From positions 1 to 20,301 of the forward strand of contig JAZDKM010000149.1 of NCBI GenBank assembly GCA_043803085.1: a stretch of DNA of 20,301 nt. The letters run 5' to 3'. This document shows positions 7,908 through 14,245 of the stretch, in pieces. The stretch is from JAAEQG01 sp043803085. Lineage in GTDB: Bacteria > Planctomycetota > Phycisphaerae > UBA1845. The notes below the pieces were generated by a model that was not told the DNA's origin, ran no database searches, and saw only the letters and a list, made by a program, of their open reading frames with translations. How positions within the stretch are numbered: position 1 is the first letter of the stretch; every line of letters starts with the position of its first letter. The position numbers and the translations under genes were made by a program.

Positions 7908-8061
7908 CTAGTGCTCCGACGCACCTTAACCTGCGAGTTCGGAGTCGATCACCCTTGTGTGCCACTGCCGTCTCGGCAGTGCCGGGCACAGGAGGCTCCC
8001 TCGAAAGCACTGCTCACAGAGCAGTGGCACACCCGAAACTCTAGCTGCGTTGGAGCACTAG
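7908..8061. mobile_element. MITE-like 154-bp element with terminal inverted repeats
   Basis: CTAGTGCTCCGACGCA (7908-7923) is matched in inverse orientation by 8046-8061 with one mismatch. Inside are two perfect 8-bp hairpins, CACTGCCG-TCT-CGGCAGTG (7963-7981) and CACTGCTC-ACA-GAGCAGTG (8008-8026), and a further inverted pair GTGTGCCACTGC (7957-7968) with 8021-8032. It has no coding capacity of its own. The nested palindromes and terminal repeats suggest a non-autonomous transposable element or a dispersed structured repeat. No clear target-site duplication is visible. Confidence 0.55.
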
Positions 8062-8142
8062 GGCTGAACGCGTTGGGAACGTGGGGGATTCAATGGTCCT
8101 CGGCCTTCCCTCCCGGCGTCCGGTGAGCCGGTAAAGGCCCCC

Positions 8143-8170
8143 TTCCCAGACTGCTCACGAAGCCTATAAT
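8143..8170 (+). promoter_or_regulatory. Sigma70-type promoter for a possibly leaderless mRNA
   Basis: A perfect TATAAT (8165-8170) lies 7 nt before the ATG at 8178, with a weak -35 (TTCCCA, 8143-8148; 16-nt spacer). Transcription would start at or next to the start codon, and no Shine-Dalgarno precedes it. Confidence 0.5.
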
Positions 8171-8177
8171 ACTGGGC

Positions 8178-8420
8178 ATGATGGATGAACCTCGCCGGTA
8201 CAACCAATTGCATGACGGCTGGCGCAGAGTCAAACACCTGCTGATCGCAGCCGGCGTTCTCTGGCTTACGTCTGGGGCCCTCCCGTTGGCCGTGGCCGTC
8301 AACAGGGCTTCCGACCCCAAGCCCGAGAAGCCGATTTTCCAATGGCTCTTTTCGGTGGTAATGGTGGGGCTGGTGTGCGCGGTGGCCTTCAAGAACCCGA
8401 AACGCTCCCACCAGTCGTGA
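8178..8420 (+). CDS. Small two-helix membrane protein
   Basis: An 80-aa protein not recognised as a named family. It has a basic N-terminal stretch (RRYNQLHDGWRRVKH), a hydrophobic helix at about 20-42, a short polar loop (NRASDPKPEKP), a second helix at about 53-71 and a basic tail (KNPKRSHQS). The two ends are therefore probably cytoplasmic. It begins ATGATG; either codon could be used. A TATAAT box immediately upstream suggests it is the first gene of the plus-strand group running to 9362, with only 24 bp to the next gene. Function unknown; a membrane partner for the two anchored proteins downstream is a guess from position. Confidence 0.65.
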   Translation: MMDEPRRYNQLHDGWRRVKHLLIAAGVLWLTSGALPLAVAVNRASDPKPEKPIFQWLFSVVMVGLVCAVAFKNPKRSHQS

Positions 8421-8444
8421 CCGCACCTTTGCAGGAGAAATCTC

Positions 8445-8738
8445 GTGCTCAGCAAACGTAGCCTGATCGTGGCCCTCGTCGGCCTCAACCTGATCCTGGC
8501 GGCGGTGCTCATTTTCAGCCTGGACCTGGTGCCCGCCGCCTATGCCCAGCGCGGCGGGCGACCGGGCGACTTCGGCGTCTGCACGGTCAAGGTCCACAAA
8601 GACTGGGACACGATCTACATACTCGACCACCAGGTACGCAAGCTGCACTGTTTCATCCCGGCCAAGAGCAACGACGGGAAGATGACCTTCGTGCAGACGC
8701 GTGACCTCGAGTCCGACATCCGGCGAACCCAACCCTAG
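8445..8738 (+). CDS. Membrane-anchored small extracytoplasmic protein (paralog 1)
   Basis: A 97-aa protein starting at GTG 8445 with AGGAG 7 nt upstream. Residues 1-34 form a signal anchor or signal peptide (basic start, hydrophobic core, possible cleavage after AYAQ). The rest is a compact beta-rich segment with GDFGVCTVKV, DTIYILDHQVRKLHCF and a C-terminal acidic/basic tail. The order of motifs matches the next gene (GDYVLATGQF, DLLYVVDAVAQRLVVYRF), so the two look like tandem paralogs. The 'D-x-(L/I)Y-(V/I)-(V/L)D' strand resembles a beta-propeller blade, but one blade cannot make a propeller. Function unknown; two cysteines (residues 46 and 69) could be redox or metal ligands. Confidence 0.7.
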   Translation: MLSKRSLIVALVGLNLILAAVLIFSLDLVPAAYAQRGGRPGDFGVCTVKVHKDWDTIYILDHQVRKLHCFIPAKSNDGKMTFVQTRDLESDIRRTQP

Positions 8739-8756
8739 CCGCAGGAGACCTCGATC

Positions 8757-9107
8757 ATGGACAACAAGAACCTCACCATCGGCGTGCTGGGCATCACGGC
8801 CGTCATCCTTCTAGTCGGGCTGATGATCGTCCACGCTCAAACGCCAAAGGCTTTCGCCAGCGCCGGCCCGGGCCTGGAATCCGGCGATTATGTGTTGGCA
8901 ACCGGGCAATTCCTGCCCGACGAGGATCTGCTGTACGTGGTGGATGCCGTCGCGCAGCGCCTGGTGGTCTATCGCTTTGACATTCGCAGCCGGCAATCCT
9001 TCAGCCCCGTGGACGGCATCGATTTAGCGGCGTTACGCGAGCCGGCGGGAACGACCAAGCCCCCGGCCCAACAACCCCGCGGCGGCCGCAACCCGCCGAA
9101 GCCCTGA
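8757..9107 (+). CDS. Membrane-anchored small extracytoplasmic protein (paralog 2)
   Basis: A 116-aa protein with AGGAG before the ATG. Residues 8-27 are strongly hydrophobic, with a possible cleavage site after VHAQ, so it is exported or anchored. Residues 42-75 carry GDYVLATGQF and DLLYVVDAVAQRLVVYRF, which correspond to the preceding gene, followed by a Pro/Gly/Arg-rich tail (from residue 97). It lacks the cysteines of its neighbour. It lies 18 bp after that gene and 15 bp before the CDGSH gene, so a shared transcript is likely. Function unknown. Confidence 0.7.
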   Translation: MDNKNLTIGVLGITAVILLVGLMIVHAQTPKAFASAGPGLESGDYVLATGQFLPDEDLLYVVDAVAQRLVVYRFDIRSRQSFSPVDGIDLAALREPAGTTKPPAQQPRGGRNPPKP

Positions 9108-9122
9108 CCGAGAGTATCCGCT

Positions 9123-9362
9123 ATGGCACAGCCCAAACACGGCACCCGACCCATAGTGATCGACGAGACCGCCGGCAAGAAAGCCTATTGCCAGTGCGGA
9201 CTATCCGCCAACCTGCCGTACTGCGACGGCGCGCATTCCCGCGAGGGGACCGGACTGCGGCCGCTCGTGGTGGAGATCACCGCAGCCTGCAAGCTGGCCA
9301 TCTGCCAGTGCCATCAGAGCGGAAACCGCCCCTATTGCGATGGGACCCATTCTCGATTGTAG
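9123..9362 (+). CDS. Double CDGSH-type iron-sulfur protein
   Basis: A 79-aa cytoplasmic protein made of two CDGSH [2Fe-2S] modules. The first is CQCGLSANLPYCDGAH and the second CQCHQSGNRPYCDGTH; each provides the family's three cysteines and one histidine. Proteins of this family bind a redox-active, pH-sensitive cluster and serve in electron transfer or iron-sulfur transfer. Length and two-module layout match prokaryotic double CDGSH proteins. It follows the two anchored proteins by 15 bp and is probably the last gene of that unit; a large inverted repeat follows. The specific partner is not evident. Confidence 0.92.
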   Translation: MAQPKHGTRPIVIDETAGKKAYCQCGLSANLPYCDGAHSREGTGLRPLVVEITAACKLAICQCHQSGNRPYCDGTHSRL

Positions 9363-9412
9363 TACCTTCTGAGTACAGAACCCATCCGAGCCGGCGGTCA
9401 ACCCGCGCGGAT

Positions 9413-9479
9413 GGGTACCCCCTCCCTTTCAGGGAAAGGGAACGGCCTGCCCCTCTTCCCTGAAAGGGAGGGGGTACCC
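9413..9479. repeat. Perfect 24-bp inverted repeat
   Basis: Bases 9413-9436 and 9456-9479 are perfect reverse complements, separated by 19 nt, and the stem extends inward with a bulge. Each arm begins with GGGTACCCCCTCCC. There is no T tract on either side, so it resembles a dispersed palindromic repeat rather than a standard terminator, though it could still end or protect the CDGSH transcript. Confidence 0.75.
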
Positions 9480-9506
9480 GTGCGCCACGATTGAGTGTGC
9501 CCAACC

Positions 9507-10964
9507 ATGTTGGTGGTTGCGACCTTGTGGTGGATCGTCTTCTTCGCGGCCGTCGGCTTGACCTTTGGCAGCTACCTCAACGTCGTGATCTATCGCACCC
9601 CGCGGGGCCTCTCCACGAGTGCTCCGCTGTGGTCCTTCTGCCCGATCTGCGGGGCGCGGATTCACTGGTACGACAATCTCCCGGTGTTGAGCTACATCAG
9701 GCTGGGGGGCAGGTGTCGCGCCTGCGGCGTGCCGATCTCCCCGCGCTATCCCGCTATCGAGTTGCTCATGGCCACGCTCACCCTGGTGCTGTTCGACGCG
9801 TTCTGCGTGGCCGGCCTGCGGGGTGGGCACCGTGAACTCGGGCTCACCAGCCAGCTCGCTTACGACTGGCCGATCCTGCTCGCGCACCTCATCCTCTTCG
9901 GCTGCCTCCTGGCCATGTCCGCGATCGACCTGGAACACTACTTCATTGACATCCGCTTCACCAGCTTTGCAGTGCTGGCCGGCTTCGTGCTGCACCTTAT
10001 CTGGACCCCGGCAGTGAGCGGCTGGGCGACGACGGTAGGCACCGGCTGGTACCGTCCAGGTCCCACGACCGGAGCCATGAGTCTGGTGGTGGCGCTGGTG
10101 GTGTGGCTGACGTCGTGGGCCCTCCGCCGGTTTGCGGCGCCCCTCGACCAGGCCCACGCCGAAGGCCTCGCCCAGGATTCCGCCCCCGTTGCGGTAACAC
10201 CCGCCCGATCCGGTCTGGCCCCGGTTGCGGCGTGGCTGGTGGCCTTGGTGTTTCTCCTCCTTGCCGGGTTTACCACGGGCGATGCCCTGTCGACCGAACC
10301 GAGGCTATTTCCCGCCTGGCGATTGTGGGTGCCGATGGCACTGTGCTTCGTGCTCACGGTCGGTGCCGGTGTGCCCCCACGTCGTGCAGACACCGAGATC
10401 ATCGAAGCGATCGAGGCGGAGCGCCACGGGGCCCGGACCGTGGTGCTTCAGGAGTTGCTGATGCTGCTCCCGGCGGTGGTGAGCGGCGTCGTAGTCGTGT
10501 GGATCTGCCTGAAGAACGACGCCTTCCGGCGCGTATGCGGCGGCGTGCTCAGTTGGGGCCCCCGTGGATCGTGGCATCCGCTCCTGGGGCTGGTCACGGC
10601 GGCTTCAGGATACGTCATCGGCGGCGCCCTGGGCTGGGCGGTACGGATTGTGTTCACCTTGATCCTAGGCCGCGAGGCCTTCGGTACGGGCGACATCCAC
10701 CTGATGGCCGCGGCGGGTTGCGTAGCGGGCTGGCCGGTGGTGGTCATGGGCTTTGTGCTGACCAGCTTTTTGGCCCTGGCTGGCTGGGTGGCGTTGCTCC
10801 CGTTCAAGCGCACCCGGGCCATTCCGCTGGTTCCGTGGCTATCGCTTGCGTTCCTGGTCGTGGTGGTGTTCTATAACCGCCTGTTGGAACTGGGTCCGGT
10901 GCAGAACACGGTCCTGGTATTCAAGGCAGTGCTTTCAGGAAAACTCACAGGCCTGAGCAACTGA
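9507..10964 (+). CDS. Prepilin peptidase (A24), enlarged
   Basis: An inner-membrane aspartic protease that cleaves (and in many members N-methylates) type IV prepilins and pseudopilins. Numbered from the alternative GTG at 9495: GSYLNVVIYR near 25-34 is the family's N-terminal motif; C49, C52, C74 and C77 form the zinc-binding pair of CxxC motifs; catalytic aspartates are D145 in SAIDLEHYFID and D400 in FGTGDIHLMAAAG. At about 485 aa it is far longer than the usual 250-300; the extra 200 residues lie between the two catalytic regions and contain additional hydrophobic helices plus a charged segment (about 295-315). ATG 9507 was chosen over GTG 9495; neither has a clear ribosome binding site. 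A prepilin-like substrate is encoded at 13307. Confidence 0.9.
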   Translation: MLVVATLWWIVFFAAVGLTFGSYLNVVIYRTPRGLSTSAPLWSFCPICGARIHWYDNLPVLSYIRLGGRCRACGVPISPRYPAIELLMATLTLVLFDAFCVAGLRGGHRELGLTSQLAYDWPILLAHLILFGCLLAMSAIDLEHYFIDIRFTSFAVLAGFVLHLIWTPAVSGWATTVGTGWYRPGPTTGAMSLVVALVVWLTSWALRRFAAPLDQAHAEGLAQDSAPVAVTPARSGLAPVAAWLVALVFLLLAGFTTGDALSTEPRLFPAWRLWVPMALCFVLTVGAGVPPRRADTEIIEAIEAERHGARTVVLQELLMLLPAVVSGVVVVWICLKNDAFRRVCGGVLSWGPRGSWHPLLGLVTAASGYVIGGALGWAVRIVFTLILGREAFGTGDIHLMAAAGCVAGWPVVVMGFVLTSFLALAGWVALLPFKRTRAIPLVPWLSLAFLVVVVFYNRLLELGPVQNTVLVFKAVLSGKLTGLSN

Positions 10965-10973
10965 GGTGGGCAC

Positions 10974-11339
10974 ATGCGACTTGCATTGCAGCGCGTCAAG
11001 GTCTATTCTAGGCTCACGCTGATCGTGCTGGTGATCCTGGCGGTTGGCGCGGTGCTCTGGAAAAACCGCGATCACCAGGCCCAGGTGTGGTTTTTCTGGC
11101 TGGTAGATACAAGCCGACCGATCAACGTGCTTTGGTTAATCCTGTGTACGGCGCTAGGGGCACTGGTGGCCTACTGGACGCTCTCGCTGGTGTGGGGTGT
11201 TCGGCGCGACATGAAGAAGGTCGCCCTGGAATCGGCCCTACGGGAACGTGAAGAAGGACAGGAAGCGCGGGCCAAGGAGCTCCAGGAACAGGAGCAGCGC
11301 ATCGACGCCAAGCTCAAGAAAGCTATTTCCGAGGAATAA
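10974..11339 (+). CDS. LapA-domain-like membrane protein with coiled coil
   Basis: A 121-aa protein with two membrane helices (about 13-31 and 51-73) joined by a short loop containing QVWFFWLVD, then a long charged coiled coil (75-118). The layout matches the LapA/DUF1049 family, whose E. coli member takes part in lipopolysaccharide assembly control. The family resemblance rests on topology and the loop, so the function is tentative. The start has GAGGTGG upstream, 9 bp after the prepilin peptidase stop, so the genes are probably cotranscribed. Confidence 0.65.
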   Translation: MRLALQRVKVYSRLTLIVLVILAVGAVLWKNRDHQAQVWFFWLVDTSRPINVLWLILCTALGALVAYWTLSLVWGVRRDMKKVALESALREREEGQEARAKELQEQEQRIDAKLKKAISEE

Positions 11340-11402
11340 ACGGGCATGCAGGTTTTGGCGATCGGAACTACCGGTCGCGGTGACCAGAAGGGAGACGGTG
11401 GC

Positions 11403-12080
11403 ATGAAGGGAATGCGATTACCCGGGGGCGGGTCGGTGTTGTGGGTGCTGGCGGCGATGATGATCGGCGGCTGCCAGGATCCCAACAAAGAGAAGATCAA
11501 GTTGCTGGAGGGGAACAACCAGGCCCTGACCGAGGAGCTGAATGGCTGCCAGAATGACCTGACGCAAGCACGGGCCGAGCGCGACGGATGTCAGCAGGAC
11601 CTGGCCGCCGCTCGCAGCGAGAATGCCGGCTTGCGAGGCCAACTGGCCAACCAGCCCAAAGAGAAAGTGCCCGAGGGTTGGACTGCGGTGCCGGGCGGGG
11701 CGATGATCGCCATCGAGGGGTGGGCCCTGTTCGACTCGGGCAAGGCGACCATCCAGGAAAGCTCCAGGAAAGTTCTGGACCTCATCATCGATCAAGTGCA
11801 GAAGACTTATCCCACCAAGGACGTCCTCGTGTTTGGTCACACGGATGACGTGCCCATCAAAGTCAGCGGGTGGGAGGATAACTGGGAACTCAGCGCCCAG
11901 CGGGCGTTGGCCGTGGTCCGGTACTTCTCCAAGCACGGCATTAACGCGAAGCGCGTCGTGGCGTGCGGCTGCGGTGAGCACCGCCCCCGCGTGCCCAATG
12001 ACTCGGAGCGCAATCGGGACAAGAACCGCCGGGTGGAGATCTTCGTGCTCGACCCGCAACCTCGGACCGGCACGCCGTGA
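11403..12080 (+). CDS. OmpA-domain lipoprotein (Pal/MotB-like)
   Basis: A 225-aa predicted outer-membrane or periplasmic lipoprotein. The lipobox is IGGC, with the lipidated Cys at residue 24. A Gln/Asn/Glu-rich coiled coil with regular LL/EL/DL heptads (about 30-80) follows. The C-terminal OmpA-like domain shows FGHTDDVP, NWELSAQRALAVV and NRDKNRRVEIFV; the Asp and Arg of this family bind diaminopimelate in peptidoglycan. It should tether the envelope to the cell wall. Start at ATG 11403, which has AAGGGAGA upstream and gives a normal lipoprotein signal; an upstream ATG at 11346 would add 19 polar residues. It follows the LapA-like gene closely and likely ends the unit beginning at 9507. Confidence 0.88.
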   Translation: MKGMRLPGGGSVLWVLAAMMIGGCQDPNKEKIKLLEGNNQALTEELNGCQNDLTQARAERDGCQQDLAAARSENAGLRGQLANQPKEKVPEGWTAVPGGAMIAIEGWALFDSGKATIQESSRKVLDLIIDQVQKTYPTKDVLVFGHTDDVPIKVSGWEDNWELSAQRALAVVRYFSKHGINAKRVVACGCGEHRPRVPNDSERNRDKNRRVEIFVLDPQPRTGTP

Positions 12081-12100
12081 TGTAGCGGCCTGCCGTGTGG

Positions 12101-12164
12101 GACGGGCTTTCTAGCCTGTCATCGACCCGCTGGCGCGCGACCATCACGGGCTGGAAAGCGGTCC
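12101..12164. repeat. Inverted pair of GGCTTTCYAGCC-type repeats
   Basis: GGCT-TTCT-AGCC (12105-12116) and, in opposite orientation, GGCT-GGAA-AGC (12149-12159), lie between the convergent OmpA-domain and ModE-type genes. Related copies occur at 15108-15119 and 18842-18857. This appears to be a dispersed palindromic repeat family. Nothing else is visible in the 12081-12195 gap. Confidence 0.5.
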
Positions 12165-12195
12165 ACAAGAGCCTGGGCGACCGGCGGCGTGCGCC

Positions 12196-12624
12196 TTACG
12201 TCTTGCTGGTGTCGGACGAGAGCCACGGGGTAAAATGTCGGTGGCATGCGGACTGGACATGTTCCTCAACCTCATGCCGGAAACGATGATAGGCGTCCAG
12301 TAGCGCCGAGCCTTGTGGCGTCAAATCGGTTCCCCCGCCGCCCGGACCGCCCCGGCGCGGCTCCACCACGGCTATGCCGGTCTGTTCTTCGATGCGCCGC
12401 AAATGCTGCCAGGCCAGTCGGTAGCTCATCCGCAATTGTTTGGCGGCCGCCGACAAGGATTTTGTGGCAGCAATGGCCTCGAGCAGGCGGACCTTGCCGG
12501 GGCCTAAGGCGTTACGCCCGTTGACCACCACCCACAGCCGCAAACGGCCTTCCCAGGCTCCGGGGGGGGACTCGCTCTTGGGGCTCGGATGGGCTTTGCG
12601 GGGGCCAGGCTGTATTCTGGGCAC
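12196..12624 (-). CDS. ModE-type winged-helix DNA-binding protein
   Basis: A 142-aa protein. Residues about 38-125 match the N-terminal winged helix of ModE/LysR type: KVRLLEAIAATKSLSAAAKQ (recognition region SLSAAAKQLRMSYRLAWQ), then a wing with EPRRGGPGGGGTDLTPQG. ModE of E. coli uses this domain to repress molybdate uptake genes; the C-terminal molybdate-binding (TOBE) domains are absent here, as in many short homologs, so the signal it responds to is unknown. It starts at GTG 12624, one base after the TAA of the NTPase gene, with AGGGG just upstream, so translation is coupled. The first 30 residues are Pro/Ser/Lys-rich and may be disordered. Confidence 0.82.
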   Translation of the reverse strand: MPRIQPGPRKAHPSPKSESPPGAWEGRLRLWVVVNGRNALGPGKVRLLEAIAATKSLSAAAKQLRMSYRLAWQHLRRIEEQTGIAVVEPRRGGPGGGGTDLTPQGSALLDAYHRFRHEVEEHVQSACHRHFTPWLSSDTSKT

Positions 12625-12625
12625 G

Positions 12626-13147
12626 TTATTCCCCTAACATTCCCATTGGCCACGGCGGACCGACGCGTCGGGCCGCGGCCCACAGCGGCGAGAGAAATCG
12701 TCTCGCCAACTCGTCCACCAGCGCCGGCCGAACGACAATAAGCAGTTCCCGCTCCAAATCGCTCTCCCGGAGGGCAATTTCCAGGGCCGGGGTCCATCCT
12801 TCTCCGCGTAACTCCAGCGGTCCAACCTCATCAATGGCAATGACTTCCAGACTGTCGCGCACGGCCGCGACGATGGCGGCATTGCCCTCCGCGATGGCGG
12901 CCTCGTCAAACCGATACGCCCCCACCGTTGGAGGGCCTTCTCCCGATGTGACCCATCGAGCGAGTCGCCGGCGGCGGCCGGAGCGCAAATCCAACAGGTC
13001 GTAACCGATGCGCTGGTTGTGCTCGAAGACGGCTGGGGAGGCGATCCCGCCGACGGAGCGCCCCAGCACGGCCACACGCGCCGCGTACCGGCGGAGGAAC
13101 GTGGTTTTGCCCTCCCCCCGGCCAGCCGACAGTATAGTCACCGCCAT
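12626..13147 (-). CDS. P-loop NTPase of THEP1 type
   Basis: A 173-aa nucleotide-hydrolysing protein of the NTPase_1/THEP1 family (nucleoside-triphosphatase; broad substrate use in characterised members). The Walker A motif is GRGEGKTT near residues 9-16. VGGIASPAVFE and the following GYDLLDLRSG match the family's second strand pair, and the Walker B is VIAIDEVGPLEL near 102-113. Start ATG 13147 was chosen because the P loop then sits at its usual place; a GTG at 13156 would add three residues. It is coupled to the ModE-type gene. The pairing hints at a molybdenum-related or regulatory role, but the family is diverse and the substrate is unknown. Confidence 0.85.
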   Translation of the reverse strand: MAVTILSAGRGEGKTTFLRRYAARVAVLGRSVGGIASPAVFEHNQRIGYDLLDLRSGRRRRLARWVTSGEGPPTVGAYRFDEAAIAEGNAAIVAAVRDSLEVIAIDEVGPLELRGEGWTPALEIALRESDLERELLIVVRPALVDELARRFLSPLWAAARRVGPPWPMGMLGE

Positions 13148-13251
13148 AACAAGCACCGTGGGCCGACGGCGAGAAAAAACCGGTGAACCTCTTGCACGGT
13201 CGCCAGCACCAGGATAATCTTATCATGGATTGGTGGATATCGAGATGTGCG

Positions 13252-13294
13252 CCCGCGTGTTTTCCGGGCCCCGGATAGACATGCGGGTTTTTTT
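13252..13294 (+). terminator. Intrinsic terminator just upstream of prepilin-like gene
   Basis: CCCGCGTG (13252-13259) pairs with CATGCGGG (13280-13287), including one G-U pair. The loop holds a nested CCGGG/CCCGG stem, and seven T (13288-13294) follow directly. This is a textbook plus-strand intrinsic terminator, only 12 bp before the ATG at 13307. It may block transcription coming from the left or act as an attenuator of the downstream genes. Confidence 0.7.
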
Positions 13295-13306
13295 CGGTAG
13301 CGCGAT

Positions 13307-14170
13307 ATGCTTTGCAAAGCACATCGAAGTCCCGGAGGCGAGTGGAGGCGCCGCGGCTTTACCCTCGTGGAAATGCTCGTCGTGGTCTCCGTCCTCGGCC
13401 TGTTGGTCGCCATTTTGTCGCCGTCGCTCAGCTCGGCCCGCCAGCAGGCGCACCAGGTGGTCTGTGCCGCTCGGCTCCAGCAGTGGGGGATGGCCTTCAA
13501 CTGCTACGCGGCGGAGAACGGGGCGGTCTTGCCTCACTGCGACGGCCTGGACCGCGGGCCGCGCGATCTCAAAGACCCCCATATCAGCAAGGCAGACATG
13601 GCTGATTGGCACGGCTGGGTGGACCTGCTTCCGCCGCTTATCCGTTACAAGCCGTGGCGGGCGCATGTTGCTTACCAATACCCGAAAGAGAGCACCTTCT
13701 ACCAATGCCCTTGGGGACGGCTGGTAGACAGCGGCCTGTATAACTACCGCCCCGAGAAGTTAGGCTACTTCAGCTATGCCATGAACTCCTGCCTCGAACT
13801 GGACCAGAATGCTTGGCCTCCCCCCGGCGGCTCTGACTACCCGATGCCCTCTTTTCTGGATACGGCACGGATCGTGGCCCCGGAGCGCGTCATTCTGCTG
13901 TTTGAGCAATTGCTGGACCCGCGCAAGGGGTTCGACGGCCAGACGCTCTATCGGTCGGCCGGCAAGTACTGCGGCAGTTATCCGAAAGCGTTCTCCGCCC
14001 GCCATCCGCGGAGCGGGAGCAGGTTGGGCGGGAACCTCTTGTATTGCGACAATCACGTGGAATGGCAAAGGAGCGTGTGGAGGTCGGGATGGAACTCCGC
14101 TCAGGAGGTTCCTCCGCGGAACGACCCGAATTGGTTTCCGTACCCGCCCGCGGACACAAATGGAAGATGA
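13307..14170 (+). CDS. Prepilin-like secreted protein (H-X9-DG type)
   Basis: A 287-aa protein with a type IV prepilin-like leader: RRRG|FTLVEML, cleavage after G17, followed by a 20-residue hydrophobic helix (VVVSVLGLLVAILSPSLS). The large globular part ends with FSARHPRSG and GGNLLYCDNHVEW, close to the H-X9-DG signature of the many prepilin-like proteins of planctomycetes, here with CDN in place of DG. Such proteins are thought to be processed by a prepilin peptidase like the one at 9507 and exposed outside; their role is mostly unknown. ATG 13307 is the only start before the leader, since an in-frame stop lies just upstream. It is preceded by a terminator and a palindrome, so its expression may be controlled. 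Confidence 0.88.
   Translation: MLCKAHRSPGGEWRRRGFTLVEMLVVVSVLGLLVAILSPSLSSARQQAHQVVCAARLQQWGMAFNCYAAENGAVLPHCDGLDRGPRDLKDPHISKADMADWHGWVDLLPPLIRYKPWRAHVAYQYPKESTFYQCPWGRLVDSGLYNYRPEKLGYFSYAMNSCLELDQNAWPPPGGSDYPMPSFLDTARIVAPERVILLFEQLLDPRKGFDGQTLYRSAGKYCGSYPKAFSARHPRSGSRLGGNLLYCDNHVEWQRSVWRSGWNSAQEVPPRNDPNWFPYPPADTNGR
13308..13321. promoter_or_regulatory. 14-bp perfect palindrome over the start codon
   Basis: TGCTTTGCAAAGCA is a perfect palindrome overlapping the ATG at 13307. It could be a protein-binding operator or, in RNA, a small hairpin hiding the start. No Shine-Dalgarno is visible for this gene. Confidence 0.3.
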
Positions 14171-14245
14171 AAAAGGGAAATGGAAGCCGGCGCATCGGCT
14201 TTCGATAGAAGCTCGAGGGATTAATCTGGATAGGAGGTAAGAAAA

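Noticed and set aside
8058..8732. 224-codon minus-strand open frame
   Set aside because: Antisense to two short genes with clear starts, ribosome binding sites and signal sequences, and it begins inside the intergenic repeat.
13157..13306. TPP riboswitch for the YkoE-like operon
   Set aside because: I could not find the conserved TPP motifs in this leader, and the ECF genes lie several kilobases downstream.
13138..13500. Minus-strand frame reading DKIILVLATVQEVHRFFLAV just upstream of the NTPase gene
   Set aside because: The protein-like stretch is short, has no start codon of its own near a ribosome binding site, and overlaps the terminator and prepilin-like leader.
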